64,000 nucleotides of DNA from Otatea glauca (Eukaryota > Streptophyta > Magnoliopsida > Poales > Poaceae), in the NCBI GenBank assembly GCA_036346275.1, contig JAYEVK010000451.1:1-64000 (forward strand), given 5' to 3'. The translations under genes were made by a program, and so were the position numbers. The stretch's first letter is position 1. The number at the start of each line of letters is the position of its first letter. Shown one piece after another: positions 1-10,429 of the stretch. The notes below the pieces were generated by a model. That model was not told the origin of the DNA. It did no database searches and saw nothing but the letters and a program-made list of their open reading frames with translations.

Positions 1-1066
1 GCATGCTTGACGAGGGCGCGATCACGGATCTCCTCTACGAAATCCACCTCCACCTTGTGACTGTCTTTATTCACCATGAAGTTGATGGGTAGGGCTTCTC
101 AGAGCATCTCCACTCGAAGGGAGCTGTGGCGGACTTTTGCGGGGAGGACCGCTTCCACTCCGTACATCAGTGAGAAGGGTGTTCACCTCGTGGAGCGGCT
201 AGGAGTAGTGCGCATTCTCCATAGGACACTGAGGAGTTCCTCCGCCCATAGCCCATGCTTAAGAGTGCTCTTTTCAAGTCGACAGGGGATGCCTTGGAGG
301 ATTAGGCCATTGGCCCTTTCGATCGCCCCATTGGACTTAGGGTGAGCCACTGAAGCGAAGCAGAGAACTGTCCCAATTGAATCACAAAAGTCCCTGAAGG
401 AGGAGGCATCGAACTGGGTTCCGTTATCCATATGAGCTCCTTCGGGACCCCGAAACGGCACACAATGTTCTTCCAGAAGAACTTTTGCACCACCCGGGAT
501 GTGATTGTTAGCAACAACTCCGCTTCCACTCACTTGGTGAAGTAGTCCACCGCCACCACCGAATGCTTGTAGCCCCCCTTGGCCGGTGGGAATGGCCCGA
601 GCAGGTCCATGCCCCACCGGGCAAAAGGCCAAGTGATTGGAATCTAGTGCAGAGGTGCAGCGGGGGAGTGGTGAGTCGATGCCAACCTTTGGCAACCTTC
701 GTATATCTTGAGGGTTTCCATGGTGTCTTGTACCATTGTAGGCCAATAGAAGCCCTGCCTTAGTGCCTTCACCGCAGTTGCTCTGGGCAGAAGGTGTGAG
801 CCACAGAGACCTTCATGCACCTCCCGTAGAAGTGAGATCCCCTCTTCTTTTGGGAGGCAATTGAGTAGTGTGGAAGCCCCTTTTTTGTAAATTATCCCGT
901 CGAGGAGTACATAGATTTGGCTTTCGCGAAGAGTCTTCGGTCTTCAGTGCTATCCTCCATTTATCTTTTTCCTTGGATGCACTCTCTGATTGGGATCATC
1001 CATGTTACGGGTGATGTTGGGATCTCACTGACCATCAGGAGTAGTTCAGGACCTTCTTTCTCATTA
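1..1066 (-). pseudogene. Element F integrase, broken and cut by window edge
   Basis: Retroviral-type integrase that would insert the element cDNA into chromosomes. On the minus strand, the core retains an aspartate motif D-N-G-T-Q-F near 411-430 and the H-P-K-S-N-G...E-R-A-N segment with the catalytic glutamate near 305-345, but the two lie in a frame different from the preceding F-G-V-P-K-E segment (frameshift near 420-440). The N-terminal zinc-binding part would fall in 750-1000 and is not cleanly open. The C-terminal tail continues to position 1 and beyond the window. It is continuous with the RNase H block at 40232, with element A between them. Certainly non-functional. Confidence 0.85.
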
Positions 1067-1071
1067 GGGTC

Positions 1072-1526
1072 TGTTTGCACCAGAATTTGGCAAGTCTAGT
1101 CAAAATCGGCAAGAAAGTCAAACATGCGGAAACTAACAGATGATTTAGAAAGATTTGAAGATATTTGGCAACGGCAAGATCTCTGAAGATAAACTATCCG
1201 AAACAAGGCCGATACGGATCAGGTTTTGAAACGTGTTGTAATAGGACACGATCGACCGACGAGTATAAAAGAAGGGCCAAAGCAAGCTGTAAAAAAAACA
1301 CAATCAAAAACACCAATCTACATTACTTTTTTTTGTCGACTAGGAGTAGTTCTTGTAAATTAGTCTTTGTAATTCGATCTTGATCAATAAAGTTGCGCAA
1401 CGCCGATTGTTGATCTTCTTCAAATTACGCCCCAGGTTTGATTTATTCTGATTTTGTTGTGCATCGCCTTCTTCAGAATCGATCTACCTTTATCCTCTGA
1501 TTAGCCTTAATCGGCTAGTTAGATTT
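1072..1526 (+). repeat. Element A 5' LTR, left part
   Basis: First 455 bp of the 5' LTR of element A, matching 39579-40033 with about 17 substitutions counted by eye. It includes the GATTT target (1522-1526) used by element B. It holds a TATA box at 1264-1271 and AATAAA at 1386-1391, so R lies roughly between 1295 and 1410. The LTR resumes at 25568 on the other side of element B. Confidence 0.95.
1264..1271 (+). promoter_or_regulatory. TATA box of element A 5' LTR
   Basis: TATAAAAG, conserved in the 3' LTR at 39771-39778. It would place transcription start near 1295. The polyadenylation signal AATAAA follows at 1386-1391 (39894-39899 in the 3' LTR). Element B sits downstream in the U5-side of this LTR, so a transcript from here would run into B. 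Confidence 0.7.
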
Positions 1527-2004
1527 TGTCGACTTTTGTGGTCGGCAATGAATTTATGGGGCAGGCGCTAGATCTCAAACTCGAAGGTCACACAAAACAA
1601 AGGTTTAGACAGGTTCAGGCCCTCGACGGAGGAGGTAATACCCTAGTCCTGTGTGCTGGGATTATTTGGATCTCTTGGATCTAAGATTGCTCGATGTCTC
1701 TGTTGTTGCCCGCCCTCTCCCTTATATAATGGGGGTGGGGCGGTTTATAGAGTCCCGATCGGTTATTGGATACTAATCTGTTACAGGATAGAATTTACAT
1801 CTTTATCTTACCCTGCTAACAAATCAGATTACAATCGTATCTCTTATATCTAAATACTTGTTCAACTATCTCTAGGATATATCCCCTTCCGCACGGCAGT
1901 AGGCTTGGCACGAAGTTTATCCTCTGGGCCTTCCACTCAGCCCTGTCTCTCCCTTAGGCACTTCTGGGCCGGTTATGAAGACATCTGGGTTCTTATATTC
2001 CATA
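1527..2004 (-). repeat. Element B 3' LTR
   Basis: 478 bp, matching 25072-25567 except for an 18-bp insertion in the latter and about 18 substitutions, mostly transitions. The minus-strand TATA box lies at 1721-1728 (plus-strand reading CTTATATA; 25266-25273 in the other copy). The purine-rich primer for plus-strand synthesis lies just inside, at 2005-2016 (minus-strand reading CTCGGGGGCTTC). Confidence 0.95.
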
Positions 2005-2464
2005 GAAGCCCCCGAGTGATTCATGATCCGATTGCTATATCTTCATCTGGGTCTCAACTTTGGATCAACGTTCTCAGCTTCCAACATAAACTTCTGACTG
2101 GTTTCTTCTTTGATTTGAATGCTTCTCCTTGCAGCAAGGGGATTATGAAGGACTCGAATATAACCCTTGATTTTTTGCTCCAACTGATTATAATCTCCCG
2201 TCTGACAGGTTCATTATGGGTAGCATCGTGGATCTGGCCCATATCTCATATGAAGATTAGATATTTCTTCCCGCTCGAGATGAAACCCCAATATCTTTCC
2301 TCTTCAAGGATCAATACCGGACATTCTTCGAAGTTGTTCTTGACTTCCTGCACCAATTCATTTTCCGAGAACCTATTTGGCTTCTGAAACTATCTTAACT
2401 CCAAGTCTCCTCGGCTTCTGATGTCTTTACATCTTCGCATTTACTTCATCCTTACCGTATCAGC
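2005..2464. other. Element B 3' untranslated spacer
   Basis: About 460 bp between the 3' LTR of element B and the promoter of its small antisense gene. Apart from the polypurine tract at 2005-2016 I see no conserved protein. Short open frames on both strands lack recognisable motifs. Confidence 0.6.
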
Positions 2465-2471
2465 TATAAAA
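2465..2471 (+). promoter_or_regulatory. TATA box of small antisense gene in element B
   Basis: TATAAAA within CTATAAAAGACG, 88 bp upstream of the ATG at 2559. This spacing suits a start site near 2495-2500 and a 60-nt leader. It is on the strand opposite to the gag-pol of element B. Confidence 0.55.
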
Positions 2472-2558
2472 GACGAACCAGTGCTTTTAGAACTTATTCT
2501 CTCACGCTTAGTCCTCCATTTTCCTGCGCCAAACTCCACCTTCTTCCTGAGGGATTTC

Positions 2559-2753
2559 ATGGACAGCCAAGATCCAGAACTTGCCGAGGAGTGGGCGCTA
2601 TTCGACGCCGCCATGGTCGAATGGGCTGAAGAAGAGGCCGTCGCCCACGACCGTGCCGCCGTTGATGCCTTCCTCGAAATCATCCCCGCCCTTTATAGGG
2701 CTAAGGAAGCTCTCGTGGAGGCGCTTGGTCGTGTGTGCCTCGGAGAAGTATAA
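2559..2753 (+). CDS. Small antisense protein of element B, 64 aa, unknown function
   Basis: 64-codon open frame starting at ATG 2559, chosen because the codons from here are GC-rich and strongly alanine/glutamate-rich, unlike the leader upstream (the same frame stays open back to 2421). The protein is acidic and predicted largely helical, opening M-D-S-Q-D-P-E-L-A-E-E-W. There is no signal peptide or transmembrane segment. A TATA box (2465) lies upstream. Downstream there is a perfect 9-bp palindrome (2782-2800) and AATAAA at 2811, so it looks like a complete transcription unit. It lies on the strand opposite to gag-pol, between the 3' LTR and the tandem repeats. I do not recognise the family. 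It is intact, unlike gag-pol. It may also be the last exon of a longer antisense transcript. Confidence 0.5.
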   Translation: MDSQDPELAEEWALFDAAMVEWAEEEAVAHDRAAVDAFLEIIPALYRAKEALVEALGRVCLGEV

Positions 2754-2781
2754 CACCCCTGTAAATGTTAGAAAATCTTTT

Positions 2782-2816
2782 CCCAGGCATAATGCCTGGG
2801 GAATTTATATAATAAA
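2782..2816 (+). terminator. Palindrome and polyadenylation signal after small antisense gene
   Basis: CCCAGGCAT and ATGCCTGGG form a perfect 9-bp inverted repeat with a one-base loop at 2782-2800, followed by AATAAA at 2811-2816. Together, 30-60 bp after the stop codon at 2753, they look like a plant 3' end. Confidence 0.4.
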
Positions 2817-2849
2817 GAAATACCTTCCGAATGATGACTGTCGTTAGAC

Positions 2850-3056
2850 ATAGCTTAGACCCAATTTGGGGTATATTAAAGCTTGCATGGCTCTTTGGCC
2901 AGGTGATATCCATTTCCGACTGACGCAGGATATATCTTTGGGTCCAACTTGGGACATATTTAAGATTTGTGCGGTTCTTGGCCGAGTGATACCCATATCC
3001 GACTGCTGTAGGATATAGCTCTGGTCCGACATGGGACATATCATATTCACGTGTCT
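2850..3056. repeat. Tandem ~75-bp repeats of element B 3' region, left part
   Basis: Degenerate repeats of about 75 bp with a core reading roughly TGGCTCTTGGCCGAGTGATA, then ATCCGACTGCTGTAGGATAT, then a GACTTGGGACATATCA segment. Left copies start near 2885 and 2975. The array resumes at 10430, because element D inserted into the TGGCT of one unit and duplicated it (3052-3056 TGTCT, 10430-10434 TGGCT). Confidence 0.75.
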
Positions 3057-4008
3057 TGATGAGGACATCCATTCCTTGGATAGACACACTACAACCGATG
3101 TTTCTCATGTTTCACCACTTCAAGGTCCAATGACACGAGCTCGTGCTCGTCAATTAAATCATAAGGTGAGCTCGTTTCTCGCTGTTCATAATTATTTTAG
3201 TAGGGATGGTATGCTACCTAATGGACATCGTGATTTGTTGTTACTTAGGAATATTGGTGAAGATGTCATGCCAAGTCTCCATCCTCAATTCGGAGAGCAA
3301 ATTATTTCGAACTACAATTCGAGTTGGAGTCAGCCTCACAGCCTTGGATTCAAACGGCCATAACGTTCTCATACGGCGTCATTCGGAGGTGTATAAGTAC
3401 TATATTGCAGGTTATTTCATGATCTTTCCAATGGATCTAACCTCACCTCCAAATTATATCGGGAAGGCTTCCAAATAGTCGAATAAGTGGTCGCTGTTTC
3501 TCGGACGGTGTCCGCGCCACCTTTTCTTTGGGACACGGGCCCTGTATCTCGACAGAGGGTCCAAGCCCAGGATGTGGACGTGGGAGGAAACCCTAGCACA
3601 CCATCTCCCTAGCCGCGGCTGCCCTCTCCCTTTCCACATCATTAAAACAAGACACCGTCATCAGTTTAGGGCAGGTTATTTTGCTAAGTTTGTTCCCCAT
3701 TGCGTGTGAAACACTTGTTCATCGGAGTAGTGTCGCAAGACCTAGTTTGGTGAAAGAGATAACCTCAACTTTGATTGTTTTGAATTGTCAGATTGCTTTC
3801 TTTCTCGTTCTTGCTCGTTTCTTCTATTGTGTGCAGGAATTAACCTTCATGGTTAGGTTATCCGGGCGTGAGCACGGTTGATAACAACAGGTGCGTAGGT
3901 GTAACGATTGCAAGGATTCAATCTTCGCTGATTGGAAGCCCTTGGAACGCAAACATCTCCATTCCGCAAAAATAGAACCTGTCGGAAGATCGGGCCGTTG
4001 TCGCATCA
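3057..4008 (+). repeat. Element D 5' LTR (952 bp)
   Basis: Complete LTR, from TGATGAGG to CGCATCA. It opens with a frame encoding the C-terminal tail of pol (Gly-Pro-Met-Thr-Arg-Ala-Arg-Ala-Arg-Gln region, 3124-3160), which is intact here but broken in the 3' LTR. Bases from about 3478 to 3815 are absent from the 3' copy. Confidence 0.93.
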
Positions 4009-4010
4009 AG

Positions 4011-4022
4011 TGGTATCAGAGC
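4011..4022 (+). promoter_or_regulatory. Primer binding site of element D (tRNA-iMet)
   Basis: TGGTATCAGAGC, two bases after the LTR end. This is the standard plant initiator methionine tRNA primer site and fixes the plus orientation and LTR boundary of element D. Confidence 0.95.
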
Positions 4023-5040
4023 TGCGTTGCCCGTTAGATATCAGCACTTTTCCCCTTTAGATTAATTCTGTTCTTCGTCCTAGAGTCCAGAAAATTGCCC
4101 CACAAAAAAAAATATTTGTTCATCATTTTTATTCCTATCCAAAACACTTTGTGCCTGCAATTTCACATTCAGTTTTTCTTTTCTGAATTTTGGTCCCTTG
4201 CCGAGTCATCGTGTTCATCGGTTCTAGTTGAGTCGAGGTCTAGATTGCGCAGTGGTCAGTAAAACAGGCATAACTTTTGCATACGAACTCCGATTGGGGC
4301 GTACTTTTTTTTGTTTCGAAGAGGACGACGAGGCGCATGTGAAAAAACAAAACCACAAGTCTTTAGACTTGTGCAATTTTTGACCCTCAAAATCGGCTTC
4401 TAAGATCGATTTCCGAGCCCTGGAAGTTTGCTGAGCTGTTTCAGCCATTTCTTTTGTTCATCTGTTTAATGTTTTCCCTTGCCCCAAAACATGATATTTT
4501 TGCTTTGTTGTCCATCCCTACTTGACTGAGAGGTATACCTTTGAGTTAAAAAAAGAGAGGCAAAGGTGCATACAAAAAAAAAGTGAAGCGAGAAAAAAAG
4601 GCAAGTGCAACAAAAACAAAGCCGCCCAAAAAAAAATCATAAGCATCCTTTCAGTCCTTTGCAATTGTGTGCTTCTTTTTGCTTGAACTAGGTCCGAGAC
4701 GAGTTTAGGTCGACAACACAGACTAGCTTGGTACTAGTCTTCAGTCTTGCAATTTCTGAATTGAATTATTGCTAATCCTTACTACATATACATAGCCTTC
4801 CGAGCTCCACTTTACTTTCAACTCAGTTACAGATTTACTTTGCAATCGCTAGCTCCATCACTATCACCAGTTGTCACGAACCAGCCTATCGGATTGCACC
4901 GCCTGTCACAGTAGGTAAGAAACTTACAAGAGTTTGGTAAGAAGCTTGAGTGAGAGTGATCTTTACCCCTTGTCCACCACCTAGTAGTTGGTATGAAGAA
5001 TATATACTCCGTGTTTTTTTTCTCTTGTTTTCTACTAACA
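4023..5040 (+). other. Element D 5' untranslated leader
   Basis: About 1 kb between PBS and gag, with several A-rich tracts (4105, 4540-4640). No conserved protein on either strand. Long leaders are usual in this group and would contain packaging and dimerisation signals, none of which I can identify. Confidence 0.6.
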
Positions 5041-6330
5041 ATGACAGGATCACATAATGAAATTCCCGATGGAGACGAATGTGTTTTAAAAATTGAGCTC
5101 AAGAAGTACGTGGAGGATCATCAAAGCGCGTTGAGAGGTATCGACGCAAACCTCACCAAGCTTGCTCAAGATAATGAACATAGGATGGAGCGAATCGAGC
5201 GGAGCATTGCCAACCTCGTCACAAGAATGGAGTACCTTGAGAGGCAGCCGCGTCCACCAGTAGGTCCTGCACCTCCCACTGGAGGTCAAAGGGTGGGCAA
5301 TCTTGCTGCCCCTAGAGATGAAGAAGCATTCCCCGCTGACGACATAGAGGATGATGAAGGTGAAGAAAGTTTCGGCAATATACATGATCCTGGTACTGAA
5401 CAGAATGCCCGTTTCCATGATTGTCTTCACCGTAATCATCATGGTATGGGAGGTAACAATGGTAACGCTAATCGACATCATGGTAATGTTAATGATGCAT
5501 TTTCTAAAGTTAAGTTTACTATGCCATCTTTTGCGGGTCATTATAATCCGAATGAATATTTAGAATGGGAACAATCTGTGGACCAAAAAAATTTCATGCT
5601 TTGAAGTCCCAGAAGAACATAGAATAAGACTTGCCACTAGTGAATTTACTAACTTTGCATCATATTGGTGGCATGAAATTAAACAAATAGATAATGTCCC
5701 TACCACATGGAATGGTTTGAAAGAATGCATGCGAGTTAGATTTGTACCCTCATATTATGCTAGAGATTTATTGAATAAATTATAGTGCTTGACACAAGGT
5801 AATAAGTCCGTAGAAGAGTATTATCAGGAGTTACAAATTGGTATATTGCGTTGTAAAGTGCAAGAGGATGAGGATGCAAAAATGTCTAGATTTTTGGGGG
5901 CTTTAAATCGTGAAATTCGAGGCATATTAGAGTATAAGGATTATCATAATATTACTCGTTTCTTTCATCTTGCTTGCTGAAAGGGAAGTACAAGGACGAC
6001 AAGCTCGATCACGAGGAGTTTCTTTCGGAGGATCTCCTCCAACTCGGGCCACACCTAGGGCGCCACCTGTGGCACCTTCTACTGGTCGCTCTACTTCATC
6101 TTCTTTCCATGCACGTTCCGCTGATTCCACACCACAACCACGTGCTCCTGCAGCAAGCAAATCAGCGACGGTGCAAGCACCGGCAAAGAGTGCGTCATCG
6201 GTTGCTTCCACGGGCAGGACACATGATACGTAGTGCTATCGCTGCAAAGGATGGGGTCATGTGATGAAAGACTGTCCAAATCAGCGGGCTATCATTGCCA
6301 AAGATGACGGTGAGTAAAACAGTGCTAGTG
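5041..6330 (+). pseudogene. Element D gag, broken
   Basis: Capsid/nucleocapsid polyprotein. The first part (ATG 5041, or 4993 in the same frame) has a coiled-coil stretch (5130-5240), a His/Asn-rich linker and a capsid start with M-P-S-F-A-G-H...E-Y-L-E-W-E. A frameshift near 5585-5600, stops near 5785 and 5980 and another frameshift near 5970-6000 interrupt it. The zinc knuckle C-Y-R-C-K-G-W-G-H-V-M-K-D-C (CX2CX4HX4C) is readable at 6235-6276 but is preceded by a TAG at 6232. The nucleocapsid upstream is Arg/Ser/Pro-rich. It cannot give a full protein. Confidence 0.85.
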
Positions 6331-7187
6331 ATATTGATGACGAAGATTTGGCTCTTGTTTCGGCTAACCCTGCAGGTGACGAACATGAGACGGGTAGCGA
6401 TGATGATGGAGTGAATAGATTTGGAGCTGAAGCTTCCGAGAGGTACATGACCATTGTAGCACAGTGAGTACTTAGTGCTCAAATGGAGAGAGCGGAGCAA
6501 AATCAGCGTCACACCTTGTTCCAATCGAAGTTCGTTGTGAAGGAATGATCATGTCGCGTCATCATCGATGGAGGTAGTTGTAACAACCTTGCTAGCACTG
6601 AGTTGGTCGAGAAGCTTGGTTTGACCACGCAGCAGCACCCGTGGCCATATTACATTCAATGGTTCAACTCTTGCGGTAAGTTGAAGGTAAATAAGATTGT
6701 GAGGGTGCATTTTTCAATAGGTACCTACTATGATCATGCAAATTTTGATATAGTGCCTATGCAAGCTTGTTCTTTGCTTTTAGGTAGGCCTTGGCAATAT
6801 GATGCTGATGCTTTACACCATGGTAGGAGCAATAAATACACTTTCACACATAAGGGAAGAACCGTTGAATTAATTCCAATGACCCCTGCTGCAATTTTGA
6901 AAGATGAGTTAGAAAGAGCTGAAAAAGAACGTAAGGTGAAGGATACTAAAACTAAAAATCAGATTGTAGCTAAAGAAGTTTTCCCACCTAAAAAGGAAAA
7001 GAAAGTACCTAGTGTTAAGAAGACGGGAATTAAATTGAAGAGTGCTAACATGCTTGCTACAAAATCTGATTTACTTGAGCTTGATGTGTCTACCTCGGTT
7101 TGCTATGCTTTGATTTGCAAAGAGGCTTATTTTTCTCTTGATAAATTGCCTAGCTCCATGCCTTCTACTGTCACTAACCTTTTGTAG
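6331..7187 (+). pseudogene. Element D aspartic protease and linker, broken
   Basis: Retropepsin-type protease that would cleave the polyprotein. The active-site region reads I-I-D-G-G-S-C-N-N-L-A-S near 6562-6600, with the flap-side L-L-G-R-P-W motif near 6777. A TGA at 6547-6549 precedes the active site, and several stops lie between the gag zinc knuckle and this point. A Lys-rich linker leads to a TAG at 7185-7187, directly before the conserved E-Y-E-D-V-F that opens the reverse transcriptase. Confidence 0.82.
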
Positions 7188-9908
7188 GAGTATGAGGATG
7201 TATTTCCGGATGAGCTTCCCCCAGGGCTGCCACCTATGAGAGGAATTGAGCATCAAATTGACTTGATTCCGGGAGCGACGTTGCCAGACCGTGCGCCTTA
7301 CCGAACCAACCCCGAAGAGACTAAGGAAACTCAGCGCCATGTCCAAGACTTATTGGACCGAGGGTATGTACGAGAGAGCCTTAGTCCTTGTGCTGTTCCT
7401 ATTATTTTGGTTCCTAAGAAAGATGGTAGTTGGCGAATGTGTGTAGATTGTAGAGCCATTAATAATATCACAATAAGGTATCGTCATCCTATTCCTCGCT
7501 TAGACGACATGCTTGATGAGTTAAGTGGTTCTATCATTTTTTCTAAGGTAGACTTGCGAAGTGGATACCACCAAATTAGAATGAAGTTGGGAAATGAAAG
7601 GAAAATAGCTTTCAAAACTAAGTTCGGATTATATGAGTGGTTAGTAATGCCTTTTGGGTTAACTAACGCACCTAGCACTTTCATGCGGCTAATGAACGAA
7701 GTTTTACGTGCTTTTATTGGAAAATTTGTGGTGGTTTATTTTGATGATATTTTGATTTATAGCAAGTCACACAAAGAACACATGGAACATTTACGTGCTG
7801 TTTTTAATGTTTTGAGAGATGCACGTTTGTTTGGTAATCTTGAGAAATGCACCTTTTGCACGGATCGAGTCTCTTTTCTTGTCTATGTTGTTACTCCACA
7901 GGGAATTGAAGTGGATGAAGCAAAAATTGAAGCCATCAAGAGCTGGCCGACCCCTGAGACAGTCACACAGGTGAGAAGTTTTCATGGTCTTGCAGGGTTC
8001 TATAGACGTTTTGTGAAAGATTTCAGCACCATTGCTGCCCTGCTGAATGAGTTGACAAAGAAGGGTGCCCCTTTTCATTGGGGACCAGCACAAGAACATG
8101 CTTTCAGGGTACTAAAGGAGAAGCTTAACAATGCCCCTCTGCTTCAGCTTCCAGACTTCGGTTAAACTTTTGAGTTAGAGTGTGATGCTAGTGGGATTGG
8201 AATAGGAGGATTATTGCCACAAGATGGTAAACCCGTTGCATATTTTAGAGAGAAATTGAATGGGCTAGCTCTGAATTATTTTACATATGACAAAGAATTG
8301 TATGCTTTAGTGCGTGTGTTAGAAATGTGGCAACACTACCTTTGGCGCAAAGAATTGGTTATTCATTCCGATCATGAATCTATGAAATATATTAGAAGTC
8401 AAGCTAAACTAAATAAACGACATGCTAAATGGGTTGAGTTCATAGAGTCATTTCCATATATAATTAAGCACAAGAAAGGTAAGGACAATGTAATTGCCGA
8501 TGCGTTGTCTCGACGATATACTTTGTTATCACAATTTGATCATAAAATTTTTGGCTTAGAAACAATAAAAGAATTATATGCTAATGATTTGGATTTTAAA
8601 GATGTTTACATGAATTGTAGAGAAGGAAGAACATGGAATAAGTATGTGCTGAATGATGGATTGTTGTATCGTGCTAACAAGCTAGGTGTTCCAGCTAGCT
8701 CTATTCATTTTTTGTTTTTGCAGGAAGCGCATGGAGGTGGTTTGATGGGACATTTTGGGGTGAAGAAGATGGAGGATGTACTTGCTGCACATTTCTTTTG
8801 GCCTAAGATGAGGCGCGACGTCGAGCGTTATGTGTCACGATGCACCACTTGCAATAAAGCTAAGTCCCGTTTGAACCCGAATGGTCTTTATATGCCTTTT
8901 CCTGTTCCTAGCGTTCTGTGGGAGGATATTTCAATGGATTTTGTATTAGGATTGCCTAGGACTAAGAGGGGGAGAGATAGTATATTTGTGGTGGTTGATC
9001 GTTTTTCTAAAATGGCACATTTTATACCTTGTCATAAGAGCGACGATGCTACAAATGCTGCTGAATTATTTTTAAGGGAGATAGTTCGTTTACACGGCGT
9101 GCCCAATACCATTGTTTCAGATCGTGATGCGAAGTTTTTGAGTCATTTTTGGAGAAGCTTATGGAATAAATTGGGGACAAATCTACTTTTCTCTACTACT
9201 TGTCATCCCCAAACCGACGGACAGACAGAAGTCGTCAATCGCACATTGTCAACTATGCTATGGGCTATCCTCAAGAAGAATTTGAAGATGTGGGAAGAGT
9301 GTCTACCTCATATTGAATTTGCATACAACAGGGTAGTACATTCCACCACCATGGTAAGTCCATTTCATATAGTATATGGGTTTAATCCACGTGCTCCTAT
9401 TGATTTACTACCTTTACCTACTTCTGAAAAATCTAATTTTGATGCTAAGAAACGAGCTGAATTAGTTCTGAAAATGCATGAATTGATTCAAGAAAATATT
9501 GAAAAGATGAATGAGAAATATAGAGTTTATGGTAGCCAGGGTCGAAAACATTTATCCTTTGAACCTGGTGATCTTGTCTGGTTACATTTGCGTAAAGATA
9601 GATTCCCCGAGTTGAGAAAGTCTAAATTAATGCCTCGAGCTGACGGTCCTTTTAAAGTGCTTGAAAAGATTAATGACAATGCCTATAAGCTTGAGTTACC
9701 TGCAGATTTCAGGGTTAGTCCCACATTTAACATTTCAGATTTAAAGCCATATGTGGGAGAAGAAGATGAGCCTGAGTCGAGGACGAATCCAATTATAGAG
9801 GGGGGGGATGATGAGGACATCCATTCCTTGGATACACACACTACAACCGTTGTTCCTCAGGTTTCACCACTTCAAGGTCCAATGACACGAGCTCGTGTCA
9901 TCAATTAA
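7188..9908 (+). pseudogene. Element D pol: RT, RNase H, integrase
   Basis: Near-intact pol. RT (7188-8020) keeps the L-V-P-K-K-D-G, S-K-V-D-L-R-S-G-Y-H and Y-F-D-D-I-L (7738) motifs. RNase H (8165-8520) has E-C-D-A-S and ends D-A-L-S-R-R. Integrase has its HHCC zinc region (8730-8860), D-F-V-L-G-L (8938), S-D-R-D-A-K-F (9119) and H-P-Q-T-D-G-Q-T-E-V (9204). A TAA at 8163-8165 breaks RT from RNase H. After it 8214-9908 is open. The frame runs through the polypurine tract into the 3' LTR, where a small deletion ends it early in the Met-Thr-Arg-Ala-Arg motif. The full motif is seen only in the 5' LTR. This LTR-crossing tail is typical of CRM elements. Confidence 0.92.
9797..9808 (+). promoter_or_regulatory. 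Polypurine tract of element D
   Basis: AGAGGGGGGGGA-type purine run directly abutting the 3' LTR start at 9809. It lies inside the pol frame, coding for Glu-Gly-Gly-Asp just before the LTR-encoded tail. Confidence 0.85.
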
Positions 9909-10429
9909 ACCATAAGGTGAGCTCGTTCCTCGTTGTTCATAATTATTTTAATAGGGATGCTATGCTACCTAATGGACATCGTGATTTGTTGTTACTTAGG
10001 AATATTGGTGAAGATGTCATGCCAAGTCTCCATCCTCAATTCGGAGAGCAAATTATTTCGAGCCGCAATTGAGTTGAGTCACTGACACTTTGGATTCAAA
10101 CGCCATAACGTTTTCATACGCATCATTCGGAGGTGTATAAGTACTCTATTGAAAGGTTATTTCATGATCTTTCCAATGGATCTAACCTCACCTCCAAATT
10201 ATATCGGGAAGGCTTCGAAATAGTCTTAACAATGCTCGTTTCTTCTATTGCGTGCAGGAATTAACCTTCGTGGTTAGGTCATCCGGGTGTGAGCACGGTT
10301 GATAACGACAGGAGCGTGGGTGTAGCGATTGCAAGGATTCAATCTTCGCTGATTGGAAGCCCTTGGAACGCGAACATCTCCGCTCCGCAAAAATAGAACC
10401 TATCGGAAGATCGGGCCATTGTCGCATCA
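9809..10429 (+). repeat. Element D 3' LTR (621 bp, internally deleted)
   Basis: Matches the 5' LTR at both ends but lacks about 330 bp (the sequence corresponding to 3478-3815) at about 10225. Near 9894-9903 a small indel changes the pol tail frame. It is flanked on the right by the target copy TGGCT at 10430-10434. Confidence 0.92.

Larger units (their letters stand above)
3057..10429 (+). mobile_element. Element D: CRM-like Ty3/Gypsy retrotransposon
   Basis: Plus-strand element with LTRs starting TGATGAGGACATCC and ending GTCGCATCA, target duplication TGTCT (3052-3056) and TGGCT (10430-10434). The PBS is TGGTATCAGAGC (4011-4022), matching initiator tRNA-Met. Gag, protease, RT, RNase H and integrase follow in a single polyprotein order. 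The LTR start, PBS, pol sequence and an arginine-rich C-terminal motif read through into the 3' LTR all fit the CRM (centromeric retrotransposon) clade, which in grasses is concentrated at centromeres. There are multiple in-frame stops in gag and two in pol, so it is dead. The 3' LTR has lost about 330 bp. Confidence 0.88.

Noticed and set aside
2559..2753. Host gene hypothesis for the intact 64-codon frame
   Set aside because: It lies wholly inside element B between its LTR and its 3' tandem repeats, so it is more simply an element-encoded gene.
4011..4022. tRNA-like sequence
   Set aside because: Only the 12 bases complementary to a tRNA 3' end are present, as a primer binding site. No tRNA gene was found in the window.
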